NCBI RefSeq assembly: GCF_018294505.1 | Contig: NC_057810.1 | Coordinates: forward strand, 707,129,095-707,193,094 | Source: Triticum aestivum | Lineage: Eukaryota; Streptophyta; Magnoliopsida; Poales; Poaceae | Direction of reading: 5' to 3' | Length of the DNA: 64,000 nt | Shown: positions 23,228 to 34,480 of the stretch, in pieces | How the letters are laid out: every line of letters begins with the position of its first letter | Numbering within the stretch: position 1 is the first letter of the stretch | The notes under the pieces: model-generated | Database searches by the model: none | What the model was told of the DNA's origin: nothing | Seen by the model: only the letters and a program-made list of their open reading frames with translations | Translations under genes and position numbers: made by a program

Positions 23228-23690
23228 AATACAGAAGCCCAATGTAATATTTGTTGGACTTCCATAGGACCAAGTAAAGCAATGATTCCTAGAGCCCAAA
23301 CTAATAGCTACCATCCTTCATACCAAAAAGATGCAGGCATCCAAACAAATAACATCCACCTGCACTTTATGATAATATAATGCCTTGGACAGATTGTTCT
23401 TCACTAATAGCTAAAAATCAATTAGCATTCAGAAACACTTCTTACTATCATTTAAAACATAACAATGTAGAAGCATGTTATCTATAATTTTTTGACACTC
23501 CTAGTGCAAGTTAAACAACATAAAGTACCAACAGAAACGAACTCTACAAAGGAAAAGAACATACATGACAATTTTGAAGTCCATAACTTTATATAAAGTT
23601 CAAGAAGGCTATTGATTTTTTGGTAGGCGTGATTTAGTAGAATCGTTCTATTTGTAAAGCTTTAGCAACGCCTATACAATAAGGCCAGTC

Positions 23691-23834
23691 AAATGAGCCA
23701 AACTTATCTAGATGTGTTAATTACTGTATATTGAATAAAATCAATTAATGTAGATGCCCGCAAAATGAGCCAAAATTATGTTGATGTGCTAATTAATGTA
23801 TATTGAATAAAATCAACTAATGTGAAGTTCAAAA
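23691..23834. repeat. 72-bp tandem duplication
   Basis: AAATGAGCCAAA... at 23691 is repeated from 23763 with a few substitutions. Confidence 0.8.
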
Positions 23835-24203
23835 CTCATAGGCAAGATACATTTACTCGAAATTTCATTCCAGACAGACAACTCTGCAAAAGAAGCCAAA
23901 GATTAGGAGTGAAAATGAAATAAAATTAAAAGATGTGCATGGGGTAGCCAATTCACAGTAATAAAAACATTGGCCAACATAATGTAGGCATCAGCCACAA
24001 TCTGAAAATGACTGAGATGTCAGGGATCACAATATGAGAGGGAGATTAAGCCATTAAAAGTTTAGGCAGACCATCAATTTTCATATTCACATGTATCTCT
24101 ACTTATAAAAGATACCAACCTCTTAAAAGCCTAAGATGTTCCGAAATTTTTATTATTGATAATTAATATTCCAGTAATTATGAAACTAATAAACATTAAT
24201 GAG

Positions 24204-25306
24204 AAATTTGGAAAATAGGAAGGACGCTAGGAATAATAGCGTCCAAGGCTGGACGCCAGTACCAACAACGTCCAAGTCTGGACGCTCTTATAAACAGCGT
24301 CCACTGTTTGGTTCGACCAGACCCCACCTGGATACCTCCGGCCTTCGACTTGTACCCACAACGCGACCTCCAAGAAGGTAACGATGTCCACGGCTACCGC
24401 CGTCGCCAGCCTTGCGCAAACCATACAATGATTACCCTCTGACATGCACTCTCTGCCTCCGAGACCACCATTGGTTGCCGAACACTGGACACCAGGAGTA
24501 GCCGTTTGTAGCCCGCGCCCAGCAGCCTGAGCCGCCCGCCAACTGTCACACCGCTGCCACGACACCGTCCATGGCCGCTTCGGTGCACCGCCGCGCCCAT
24601 TGTCCAACGCGGCGTCCATGCCTGCCCGAACTGGCCCGCGCCCGACCTCCTGTGCATGGAAGAGAAAACATCCCCGCCGCCGCCTACGCTGACGGGGTGA
24701 ATATGTCCTTTGGCAACGACTAGGGAGGAGGGAGAGGGGGAGGGGGAACCCCAATGACGATGGCTAGGGTTAGCCTCCAGTAGCTCGAGGGAGAGACCCA
24801 TAAGGGAGAGGGGAAAGAGGGGAGGTCTCTTGACTAGCTCACCACTCGAGTTGTTTTCTTAGTTGCAAAGGAGTGTACCGGAGCACACTGTCCATGATTG
24901 AATCGCCGGAGGCTTTCGCCCTCAAGGCAGCCCAGAAAGCAATTAAGTCACAGGTGCACAATTAGACTTGCTTGCGACAGTTTTGGTAGCTAATGAGTTA
25001 GAAATACATACATTCAAGTGTTGTAAGATGATTTTACGTCTAACTTGGCAAAAGCAAACTGTGCTAGAATGGTATAAATGGGTGTTTCAGTGATTTGTTA
25101 TCGATACCTTACAGCCATCACAAAATATCCAAAACTCACATATTAAATCTATCAGAGAAAATACTCTCAGTATAGTTAAATAAGAGCACCTGACTGAACC
25201 ACATAACTGGACGATGTTTATAATAGCGTCCAACTATGGACGTCATTCACAATAGCGACCAGACTGGACGCCGTTATACATAGCGTCCTTCCTATTTTTC
25301 AAATTT
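24204..25306. mobile_element. TIR element with GC-rich cargo
   Basis: Both ends carry a ~42-bp inverted repeat starting AAATTTGGAAAATAGGAAGG with about five mismatches (24204-24245 and 25265-25306). Each is followed inward by more copies of AGCGTCCA/TGGACGC. The middle (24360-24830) is strikingly GC-richer than the AT-rich flanks and has overlapping minus-strand frames of 135-175 codons with no motif I know, so it may be captured host DNA (Pack-type). A target duplication could not be identified, leaving superfamily and outer boundary open. Confidence 0.6.
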
Positions 25307-26203
25307 TGGCCCACCAATTATCAATTTTCTAATTGCTGCAGTACTAATTACTATCAATAAAAAATCGGATGTTCTTATGATCAATACTGTTCAACAATCA
25401 TCATCATCATTGGTCTAAGGATGACATACTATAGGTCTCAAGATAACATATAACATATAACAGCAGTAGGAGAAAAATGATTCAAAAAAAGAAATTTTCT
25501 TAAATTGACAAACTTTTGTTAATTAGACGAAACAGGGAAAAAAACAATTGCTCACACCACGGGAAGGTTGAGAAGAAGTCCATGGTTAGCGATAATGCGG
25601 CCATACAAAGATGAAGAGGCATCCCACTGATGGCACCACCCACCACAAAAAGAATCTACAATGATGGGCAACACATAATTATAATTAGAACCAAAGCTGT
25701 AAGAACATGTAAATCAAACTGAGCAAGGAAAATGTGAGAAGGGCAATATTACTACACATCAAAGAAAAATCGCATAAGCCATTCCCTGCCTCTGCCTTTG
25801 ATAGAGCGGGAGGAGTCTGAAACTTTGGATTCGGCTATCACAAATCACAATAGCACAATAAAGTTGAGTGATGAAAGCCTACCCACTCACTTATTGATCA
25901 CCAGGTCAAGTAAGCTGGCTGGTTGGCAGGCCGAGCAATGAGTGAAAGCAGAGCACACGAGGAGGAGGTCACTCGTCATAGCATGTTGCGCAGATCACTT
26001 CGGCACATGCCATCACAGGTGTGGTGACCGGAATGACATGACACGGTCTACAACAGTTGCAGCTGCAATTCCATCTAAATGTGCAATGCAATCTTGCAGT
26101 CAGTCACCTGTTGTAATAATTGCCTAAAATGTTATTTCAGGTAACACTAATTGCTGGCTGATTGCACATGATTGGGTCATCCTAGGCAATACATATCAAA
26201 CTG

Positions 26204-26253
<50 letters not shown>

Positions 26254-26880
26254 ACAATGGTGTTTGGGCAGCATAAAAAATTGCAGAACAATGGCATTAA
26301 TAATCGGTGCCCTTTCCTTCCTCCCAGTAGAACTTTCGGGATCTTGATTGACTTGGTATTCTACTAGTACTACAGACTAAGCAATTTTTACTTAGATTTC
26401 GATGGAAACGATGCTCAAAATGATATTACCTTAGAGGTAACATGCGTTCGGCCAGGTTCACTCCCCGCTTGAACATGAAATGGTCATCAATCTGAAACAA
26501 AATACAATAGTATAAACCATAGCACTATTGCCTACCTAGCCTGAAACCGACTTGTAATAAAGTGACAAATAGATCAACCAGTTACATATAAAGCAGAAAA
26601 GATAGTTATGTACACAGCATGTTGGCACCATGAATGTTGATATATACCGTTGTTGAGCACTTGTCAAAAGGTATACATGCATGTACCGAGCTCTTGCTCC
26701 TGCCGCCTTCCTCCCTCCCAGCATTGGCCCGTTATCAGCACTGGCGATGGCACTGTACGTGACGCAGTGTGGCCATCAGACGTACGCGCCCTTCCTCAAC
26801 AATGAACATCATATACATCGTTTTTTACCTCAAAAAATATATATACATCGCTTTTGAGTTGCCCTGTTCCCGAGCCATAA
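25307..26880. other. Unassigned non-coding DNA
   Basis: No supported gene is present. It includes a GA microsatellite at 26209-26251. Confidence 0.6.
26209..26251. repeat. AG dinucleotide microsatellite
   Basis: About 21 uninterrupted AG units. Confidence 0.95.
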
Positions 26881-29515
26881 GAGCAACTCCAACGGGCCGA
26901 CCCAAACGGATGGCGCATTTGTCTGCTTTTTGTCCGCTTGGGTCGGCCGCTCGCCCGGCGTCTGCCCAGTTTTGCATTTGGTCGGCAGTGCGCCCAACGC
27001 GCCGACCCATTTCATGCCCGCATTCAACTTTTAAATAAAAAGGACCCGCGGCCGATCATACCAGCGGCCATGTCTCATGCCGGCACCATGCCAGCGCCGG
27101 CATACAATGCCGGCTTCAGAAAATATCATCACAGTTCATGCTGGCGCACTCGCCAGCCGGCCGGCACACATGCCAGCACACAAAAAAGGGTGGGACTCGA
27201 GTTCGACCATGTCATCTCGGCTCCCGTGGTCATGCCGGCACACCTGCCGGCATACAAAAAAGATGGCCCTCGCCGCCATAGATCACTCGTCGGCGAACTT
27301 GAGCATGTCGGCCTGCTTCTTCTCGAACCACGGCCTCTTCCTTGGCGACACGGTGTTGAGATCCACCTTCTTGATCTCCACCCCGGTCATCATGCTCGCA
27401 AGAGCCACTTCTTTCGCCTTGGTCTTGGAGTTGGCGGCCTCGATCTCTAGCATCCTGGCTTGCTTCTCCGCCTCGCGCTCGAACATCTTGGCTTGCTTCT
27501 CGGTGTCAAGATCAAGCCTCCTCGTTTGGATCCCCATGAAAGCATCCATTTGCTCTGCCTTGAAACGCCAGCGCTCCTCCTCCCTTGAGTCCTTCTTATT
27601 TATCATGCTGTCCGCGCTTGCGATCAAGGCGTTGGTGGCCACATCTCGCTTGTCCTCCTTCTTCGAGTTGGTCTTCCCCCGCGGCCGTGCCGGCTCGCCC
27701 TCCCCAACATCCTCCACGACTTTCTTCCCCTCACATGCCTTGAGTGTGGCATGTTGTGCCTTGAACTTCTCTTCGTCCTTGATGACCCGATAGCAATGGG
27801 AGAGGTTGAAGCACTTGCCATTTGTGTTGAACCTTGAATGCCTCCAAAGCTTGAAATGCCTACAAGATGTTTTCATGCAAGCATATGGGCAAGTGATAGC
27901 AAATGAAGACGTAAAAGGATGATCTTGATGACACAAAAGAGGGTGGCTTGCTTGCCATCATACTATGTCTTGCATGCCGATGCCGCTCACGGGGCGGGCC
28001 TTGACGCTCTCAAGGGTGGCGCAAAACTTGTCGCACTCTTGTTGGATCACCCTCCACCGCTTGGAAATGGAGACCCACCCGCGTGTGCTCACAAATTGGT
28101 AAGGTAGAAACTTCTTGCGCTCATGGAACTCTCGGTGCACACGAGTCCAAAAGGTCGAATGCTTCTTCTCGGCGCCCGTCTTCGGGTGTTGTCCAATGTC
28201 TCGCCAACACTCGCAAAGAAGCTTGTCTTTGGCCGCCGTGTACGCCTTCGTACGCTTGCTCTTGCGCTTGGGCTTAGGACCGGCGGCTTGGTTGGCGAGC
28301 TCGTCCTCGAACAAAGGCTCCATGTCGATGTCGCACTCGTCCTCTTTCTCTAGCCCGTAGTCGTCCTGGAACTCGTGGTCGAGGGGGAAGCCGTCCAGGT
28401 CGACGCCGACCTGATCACGCATGAAGGCCGCCTGGTCGGGATCATAGCCAGCGGCTGGCGTGAACGCCCAGCGGCCGTCCTGGCTTTGTGTCCCGTCGGG
28501 ATCGTAGCCAGCGCCTGGCGCACCTCCCTCGAAGATGAGGTTTTGCATGAAGTACTCATCGACGGCGGACGGCATTCCCTCGAACAGGTTACGGGCATCT
28601 GGGAGCCCGCCGGCCGGCGTCTGCCGCGCGCGTTTCCTCGTGCCGCCGGACGACGAGCCACCAACCACCGGGGTGGCGTTGAGGTCGATGGGCGCAGGCG
28701 CAGGCGTGGAAGGCGCGACCACGCTCACGTCGGGTGAGCACTCCCCGGAGAGGCGGGAGGCCTGCGGGTAGACGTGGAAGCCAGGGACCGGGTTGCAAGC
28801 CGACGCGCAGGGTGACTCGGGCAGCACCATCCGAGGAAATGCAGACGAGCCGGTGCTGGCCGCGGCGACGACAGCTTGGACGAGGCTGTGCTGGCTAGGG
28901 TTTACCCCTAGCATGTAGAGCGCCTCCCTCGTTGCCGCCGCGACGCGGGCATTGGTGAACTCCTGCTGCGCGGCGGCGACGGCGGCGGCCTGCGCGGCGG
29001 CCTCATCCCTCGCGTCTGCGGCGTGCCTCCGGCCCTTCCTCTTGGCCGACTCCCTTGCCCGCTGTTCGGGCGTCAGCGCCTTCTTCGGCTTGGTCGCGGC
29101 GGCGGTCTTGCACGGGGCACGAGGCTTGCCTTTCCCGGAGGGGGCGACGGCGCCGGACGAGGCGAGGGAGGCGAGGCCGGCGGCGGCGTCGAGGTCGAGG
29201 TCGAGGTCGATGGCGTCGTCCATGGTTGGGGCGGGAGCGAGTGCGCGCCGGCGGGAGTGTTTCTGGGAAAAACGGGGGAAATGATGGTGGCTGCCACCGA
29301 CCGGCGGGCCCAGGGAGAAGAGTAGGCGCGCGCGCGCGTTCGTCTCGTGTCCGCGCCGATGCAAATCAGGCTCAAAATTAGGCCGGGAATGGGTCGCCGG
29401 CGGACGAAAAACGGACACACGTCCGTTTGGGTCGGCGCGTTGGGCCGCCACTTTTATCCGCGCCGACCCAAACGGACGCGGACGGACGAAATGGGTCGCC
29501 CCATTGGAGTTGCTC
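26881..29515 (-). mobile_element. PIF/Harbinger element without transposase
   Basis: Ends GAGCAACTCCAA and TTGGAGTTGCTC are inverted repeats, flanked by TAA on both sides (26878-26880 and 29516-29518), the PIF/Harbinger target duplication. Subterminal copies of GCCGACCCAAACGGA occur at both ends. The 2.6-kb interior carries one minus-strand MYB/SANT-like gene but no DDE transposase, so movement would need a helper. Tandem GCCGGCATAC-type repeats lie at 27075-27255. Confidence 0.85.
27283..29223 (-). pseudogene. PIF/Harbinger MYB-like (NAM-associated) protein, frameshifted
   Basis: I start at ATG 29223 (MDDAIDLDLDLD) because sequence upstream in frame is within the terminal repeat. The Ala-rich N-terminal half is followed by a basic KRKSKRTKAYT and a trihelix/SANT-like block (LLCECWRDIGQ, FWTRVHREFHERK, SKRWRVIQQECDKF). 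A GT...AG intron spans about 27860-27963. Exon 2 has a NAM-associated C-terminal region rich in KEEERRR-type coiled coil (EEERWRFKAEQMDAF, EKQARMLEIEAA) and ends LKFADE. An extra base near the start of exon 2 (around 27830) shifts the frame. In active PIF systems this protein partners the transposase in DNA binding. Confidence 0.65.
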
Positions 29516-29518
29516 TAA

Positions 29519-29940
29519 CTGTTCCTCACTGTAGGGCGGCTCTCGGTTGAGGTCTCTATATAACCTTCCTATGACATGAAGAGACGTGCACAAGATCAAT
29601 TTGACAAATTTTTACTGTGCCAACCGAGCCATATCACCTCTCTTTTTTTTTTGAGGGAAGAGCCATATCACCTCTTAATGCCATATCCTGTAGCACTACG
29701 CGGTGACTGCTCCCGTGGCATGTCAATCAAAACAGTGGTCATCCCCTATGCCGCTGGACCCCTACCCCGACACCGTGCCATCCGCCTCCCCTGGCTCGCC
29801 CCTATCCCCTCTATGCTCCCCGATATTATCCCCTCCTGGACCTGCCCTGTGCTCCAGTCACGCGCCCGGACACCGGCAGAAAACCGCGCGCCCGGGGCCG
29901 GCCATGTGTGCCACTGTTCGGTAGGCCGCCTGCTGCCACC
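29519..29940. other. Unassigned spacer between two elements
   Basis: A TATATAA at 29558-29564 and T-rich DNA are present; no supported gene is seen. Confidence 0.5.
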
Positions 29941-30383
29941 TGTTAGCATAAGCCGTGTGCGTGCATGTGTGTGTTGTGTGGTGCGTGCGTTTGGACTTAG
30001 TCCGTAGCTTGCCGTGTACATAGCGCGGAGGAGCTGCATGCAGTAGGAGGAGCCGTTGTGATCCGCTGGGAGGCAGCCGAGTCGTGCGTGTGTGCACGTC
30101 ATGCGCCCAGCCGGATCGAGAGGCAGAGTTGAGGGCAGCGTGGAGTTAGTGCTACCAGCGTGAGCCTGGCTATAAAACCTTCTGCACTCCTCGTTTGTAA
30201 GCATTGGTGTGAGCACCATGTAGACATTGCAAAGAGAAAAAAGATTCGGGCGTTCGTGCGTCCGTGGCGGCGTTCGTCGCCGGCCAGAAAACTTGTGTCC
30301 ACTGTGTTCATCTCCTTCCTTCTTTCTTGTTCGAGCGAGTGACGAGAGGGAGAAGTAGCTAGGGTCGCCGTTTGGCAACAACA
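29941..30383 (+). repeat. 5' LTR of the small LTR element
   Basis: TATAAAA at 30171-30177 is the likely promoter TATA box, with the transcript running through the rest of the LTR. The 443-bp length equals that of its partner. Confidence 0.9.
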
Positions 30384-31235
30384 TTTGGTATCATGAGCTT
30401 GGTGTCTTGGGCGTGCTTGCCGTGCCGGAGGCGTGGCAGCGATGGCAGCGCTTGCCGGCGGCTGCGCGTTGGAGCTCCGGGTCGTGTGTCGGCCTATGGA
30501 GGTGGGCGGCGTTGTGGCTGCCATGGCGCGTGGCGGAGGCGGCGGGCGGTGACGTCGTACGTGCGGCGACCGCAGAGGCCGCCGAGGCGCTGCGTGGTGG
30601 CGCGGCAGCGCAGCACGACATGGCGGCATGGAGGTCGCGGCGATGCAGCGCAATAAGACGCGGCGGCGAGCCGGGCGCGACCGGTGCGTGTTATGGGTGC
30701 ACACTGGACGCGTCGGGCGCCTCGGGACCGCGTCGAGGCGCTGGACCTGGTTGCGCAGATCGCGTACGTGCGCGGCGGGAGCGCGGGCCGGGAACGCGGG
30801 GACGTGGGGAGTGCGCGCGAAGGGCACGGCGGTCGCGGAGACGAGGAGGTCGCGAAGGACCTATGTGGTGGCGCAAAGGTCGCGACGGCTCGGGGCGACA
30901 ACCGTGGAAGGTGCGTGACACATAGGCACGACGTGGCGGCTGCCATGGCGGACGCGGAGGCGGCACGCGGTGAGCGTCTGGTGCTGTCGGGCTCGTCGGG
31001 CGCATCAGATGCGCGCGGGACATGCGGAACACACTGGTGCGGTCGGGCTCGTTGGACGCGTCGAGTGCACGCGGGAAGTGCGGGACGCAGAGGGACGCCA
31101 GGCGTGTGTCGCCGGCGAAGAGAAGCTGCGGCGTGTGTCGCCGGAGCTGAAAAAGGGCGTTCTCCGTGGCAGTCGACGAGAAGCCGGTGTCCTGTACATC
31201 GGGATGGGCGGCACAGTCACGGCTTAGGAGGTGAA
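30384..31235 (+). other. GC-rich interior of the small LTR element
   Basis: The very CG-dense sequence allows long overlapping frames on both strands, none with a recognisable motif. Phrases such as GCGCGGGACATGCGG and GTGTGTCGCCGG recur in degenerate form. It could be captured host DNA or an unrelated leader; I do not assign a function. Confidence 0.6.
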
Positions 31236-31678
31236 TGTTAGCATAAGCCGTGTGCGTGCATGTGTGTGTTGTGTGGTGCGTGCGGTTGGACTTAGTCCGT
31301 AGCTTGCCGTGTACATAGCACGGAGGAGCTTGATGCAGTAGGAGAAGCCGTTGTGATCCGTTGGGAGGCAGCCGAGTCGTGCGTGTGTGCGCGTCATGCG
31401 CCCGGCCGGATCGAGAGGCAGAGTTGAGGGCAGCATGGAGTTAGTGCTACCAGCGTGAGCCTGGCTATAAAACCTTCTGCACTCCTCGTTTGTAAGCATC
31501 GGTGTGAGCACCATATAGACATTGCAAATAGAAAAAAGATTCGGGCGTTCGTGTGTCCGTGGCGGCGTTCGTCGCCGGCCAGAAAACTTGTGTCCACTGT
31601 GTTCATCTCCTTCCTTCTTTCTTATTCGAGCGAGTGAGGAGAGGGAGAGGTAGCTAGGGTCGCCGTTTGGCAACAACA
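31236..31678 (+). repeat. 3' LTR of the small LTR element
   Basis: Near-identical to 29941-30383, with its TATAAAA at 31466-31472. Confidence 0.9.
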
Positions 31679-31683
31679 CCACC

Positions 31684-33358
31684 GTCGCGTCGCCGCTGTG
31701 GATGCACAGCACCGGTGAGCCACCGATGAGCTCTTCCTCCCCTCTATAGCCTCTATGGCGCCGTTGTCGCCTCGCACAGACACCTCCCGAGCTTGTCCTT
31801 ATCTCCGCTCGTTGGCCGCAGCTATTAAAGCATTCCCGAGCACGCCTGCAAGCTCCATCCTCCTCCCCTACCCCCCTCTCCAAAATCACACCAGCTCGAG
31901 GAATCCAGCTCTAGCGCCGTTCCTCTCCCTCCTCGGCAAAATTGCTGTAGCTGAATTCCACGTCCATGGCGAACTCCAACACCTCCCTCCTGTTAGCGAC
32001 CTCCCAACTACAAGCCCAGGGATAGCCCGTGGAGACCAAGGCGCAGCCCACGACTCAACTCTCAGCCACACGCGGCAAGGGGTATGGCTTTGCTTGTGGA
32101 GGATTATGATGGAAAAAGGGACCTACTTCACGAAATTCATATTCTGAGCTCGAGCGCACATGTGCTCGATATCCTCCTCGTTGATTCACCCCAAGATTCC
32201 CTTTCCCGAGCGTATTGCGTGGGGTATAGTAACTCGTATTTCATCCCTTTTAAGGATCATGGCCCACGTAGGCCCACCCATAAATGCAACGTCCCCCGTT
32301 TATTTGTTTGACGGACCTAACAGAACCAAACGTCATGGGCCGATTACTTGTCGATTCTGTTCCATAGAAGGCCCTCCACGCCGTCACAGTACTTTGCATA
32401 ATCGCCAACGAACACGGCCGCAAGACAAATGTGATATGATGATTACGAATCTTAATTAACTACGCCAGAACAACAAACTTGGAGATGGATTACATCACAC
32501 CACTAGCCCTAGGTGGGTAATGACATCATTACCCGACGCAACGCCAACAAACTGATCCGAGACATAAAGCATGCCTGCACGCAGGGCAGGTGCTCAGTTG
32601 CACAAACACATCATGAATGCAGAAAACAAGTCATGCTTGCGATTGACAATTCAAACTTACTGAAATCGCTTGGCATTTTTCACTCACCACTACACGTCAC
32701 CAGCTAATCTCAGCTCCATCGCTTTCGTAAAATTGTTCCTATGGTGCCCCACCACACCATAATTTTTGCAACTCGCCGGCTTCCGAGTCTGCTTTAGCAC
32801 ATCGCCGAGATCCGGGTAAGTAGTTCTCTTGTGCCCCAGCCGTCAGCACACCAACAAGCATCACACTCTTGATTGCGACCTCCGCTGCTCGATTTTGATC
32901 TGCACATGAACAGAAACAAGCAACAGTCAGATCATCATACTACCATAGTACTCTTTCTAACAGATGTCCTTAATCAACATAATCCTCAGGGATTCAGTAC
33001 AAAAACACTCAAAACTCTACACGGTCTCATCGTGTGCCAGGACGCCAGCTAAGATCACCGTCTGGTTATGGTTTTTCACACCGACAAATTGTCCGCACGG
33101 CTCGTACTCTTTTTTTTTCCAGAATTGCTCAATCATGAGCTAATTTCCATTGGTACAGTTTAGTCAATTATTAATGCGAACGTGCTCTAGAAGTACTATG
33201 TAGACAATTTCTCATTCTACCGGATGAACGTCACTACATCGATAGATTTATGCATTCTACTACAATTTCATTCAAGCATTATCAACAAATTTAGATCCAA
33301 TCCAAGCTTACACGCACGCAGTTTTTGGACCATGACAGGGCCTGCGGGTTCATCTTAC
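31684..33358. other. Unassigned DNA
   Basis: C-rich sequence at 31684-32080 grades into AT-rich DNA. No gene is supported. Confidence 0.5.
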
Positions 33359-34159
33359 CAGTTGATAGTTTAGACTGCTGCAGCGGGCTCTTCTGTCTTC
33401 CCAACACGGCGGTCTGTAACTCACACATCTGCGCGGACAGGCCGCCGACGGTTCATCCACTGCCGGGAAAGTCGCCACCGCCCTGCTTGTTGGCAGATCC
33501 CCTCTCCTGGTCACTCTCACTCACCTCCTCCACCAGAGGATACCTTACAAAGCCAACAGAACACACAAGGAGACGCAAATCAGAACATAAAGCTGAACAA
33601 CAGTTTAGCAAGTCAGCTAGCTTGATAGATACATGGATTCGTCTTACCTTCTAATTAGCTGCATTTGGAACTCCATCGCTCGAATGGATTCATGTGCGCT
33701 GGAGCACCACGCTGACTGGAAATGGATTTGGATACCGCAGCTGGGGAGCCACCGGCCAGCAGTGAATGATTCAAGCCATCCACCTAACGTAAAGCGAATT
33801 TCCTAGTCCACGGACCAGATTACCGCCACCAAATTACAAGCCATGGCTCATCTTCAGTCAGGTTTTCTATGAACACCCTAACTGCCTTCTCAAAAGTGCT
33901 TATGCGGGGTGGGCAAGGCGTCAAGCTTGGGGCAGAGGCTCCAGTCCTCAACCTAAAAGCAGTTTCAATGATTGTGTCAAACAATTAACCCACTGAATAT
34001 CAAGATGCGCATGAAACTACTGAACCGAGAGATGAAATTAGCCGTTCAAAACAGACAGTTCGCACACTAACTCCTACCAAACCATGGAGTGCTCCCAACA
34101 GAAATTCAAACAAACTGTATGACCTTACAAAGCCTGAAAATATAGTACTGTAAATCTTT

Positions 34160-34480
34160 ATAGCAATGTTGAATTTAACTTCAATTCAGAACAGTCAGTT
34201 TGCACACTAATTCATGTCACACCATGAAGTACTCCCCGCAGAAATTAAACCAACGTGCATGACCTTAGAAAGTCAGTTTGCACACTAATTCATGTCACAC
34301 CATGAAGTACTCCCCGTAGAAATTAAACCAAAGTGCATGACCTTAGAAAGCATGAAATTATAGTACTGTAAATCTTCATAGCAATGCTGAATTTAACTTC
34401 AATTCAGAACAGACAGTTTGCACACCAATTCATCTTGCACCATGGACACCCAGAAATTCAACCAAATTGTATGACCTAAA
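34160..34480. repeat. Tandem repeat, ~90-130 bp units
   Basis: A unit marked by CAGTTTGCACACTAATTCATG occurs at about 34196, 34276 and 34413 with variants, and a weaker copy lies near 34060. It lies between exon-like blocks, i.e. in a presumed intron. Confidence 0.75.

Larger units (their letters stand above)
22355..24203. other. AT-rich non-coding DNA, no gene seen
   Basis: No frame resembles a known protein. It contains a 72-bp tandem duplication (23691-23834) and a likely Stowaway end (23180-23227). Confidence 0.6.
29941..31678 (+). mobile_element. Small non-autonomous LTR retrotransposon, complete
   Basis: Two 443-bp LTRs (29941-30383 and 31236-31678) enclose 852 bp. The 5-bp target duplication CCACC flanks it (29936-29940, 31679-31683). 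LTRs begin TGTTAGCATAAGC and end GGCAACAACA. TTTGGTATCATGAGC just after the 5' LTR fits an initiator-Met tRNA primer site, typical of Copia. A short purine tract (TTAGGAGGTGAA) precedes the 3' LTR. I count about 16 differences between the LTRs (~96% identity). No gag or pol is visible; the interior is very GC-rich. Confidence 0.9.

Noticed and set aside
27958..29381. Plus-strand frames opposite the MYB-like gene
   Set aside because: They are mirror frames of a GC-rich coding exon on the minus strand.
29746..31889. Several 150-240 codon frames in and around the small LTR element
   Set aside because: Repeated in both LTRs and open on both strands because of GC richness; not protein-like.
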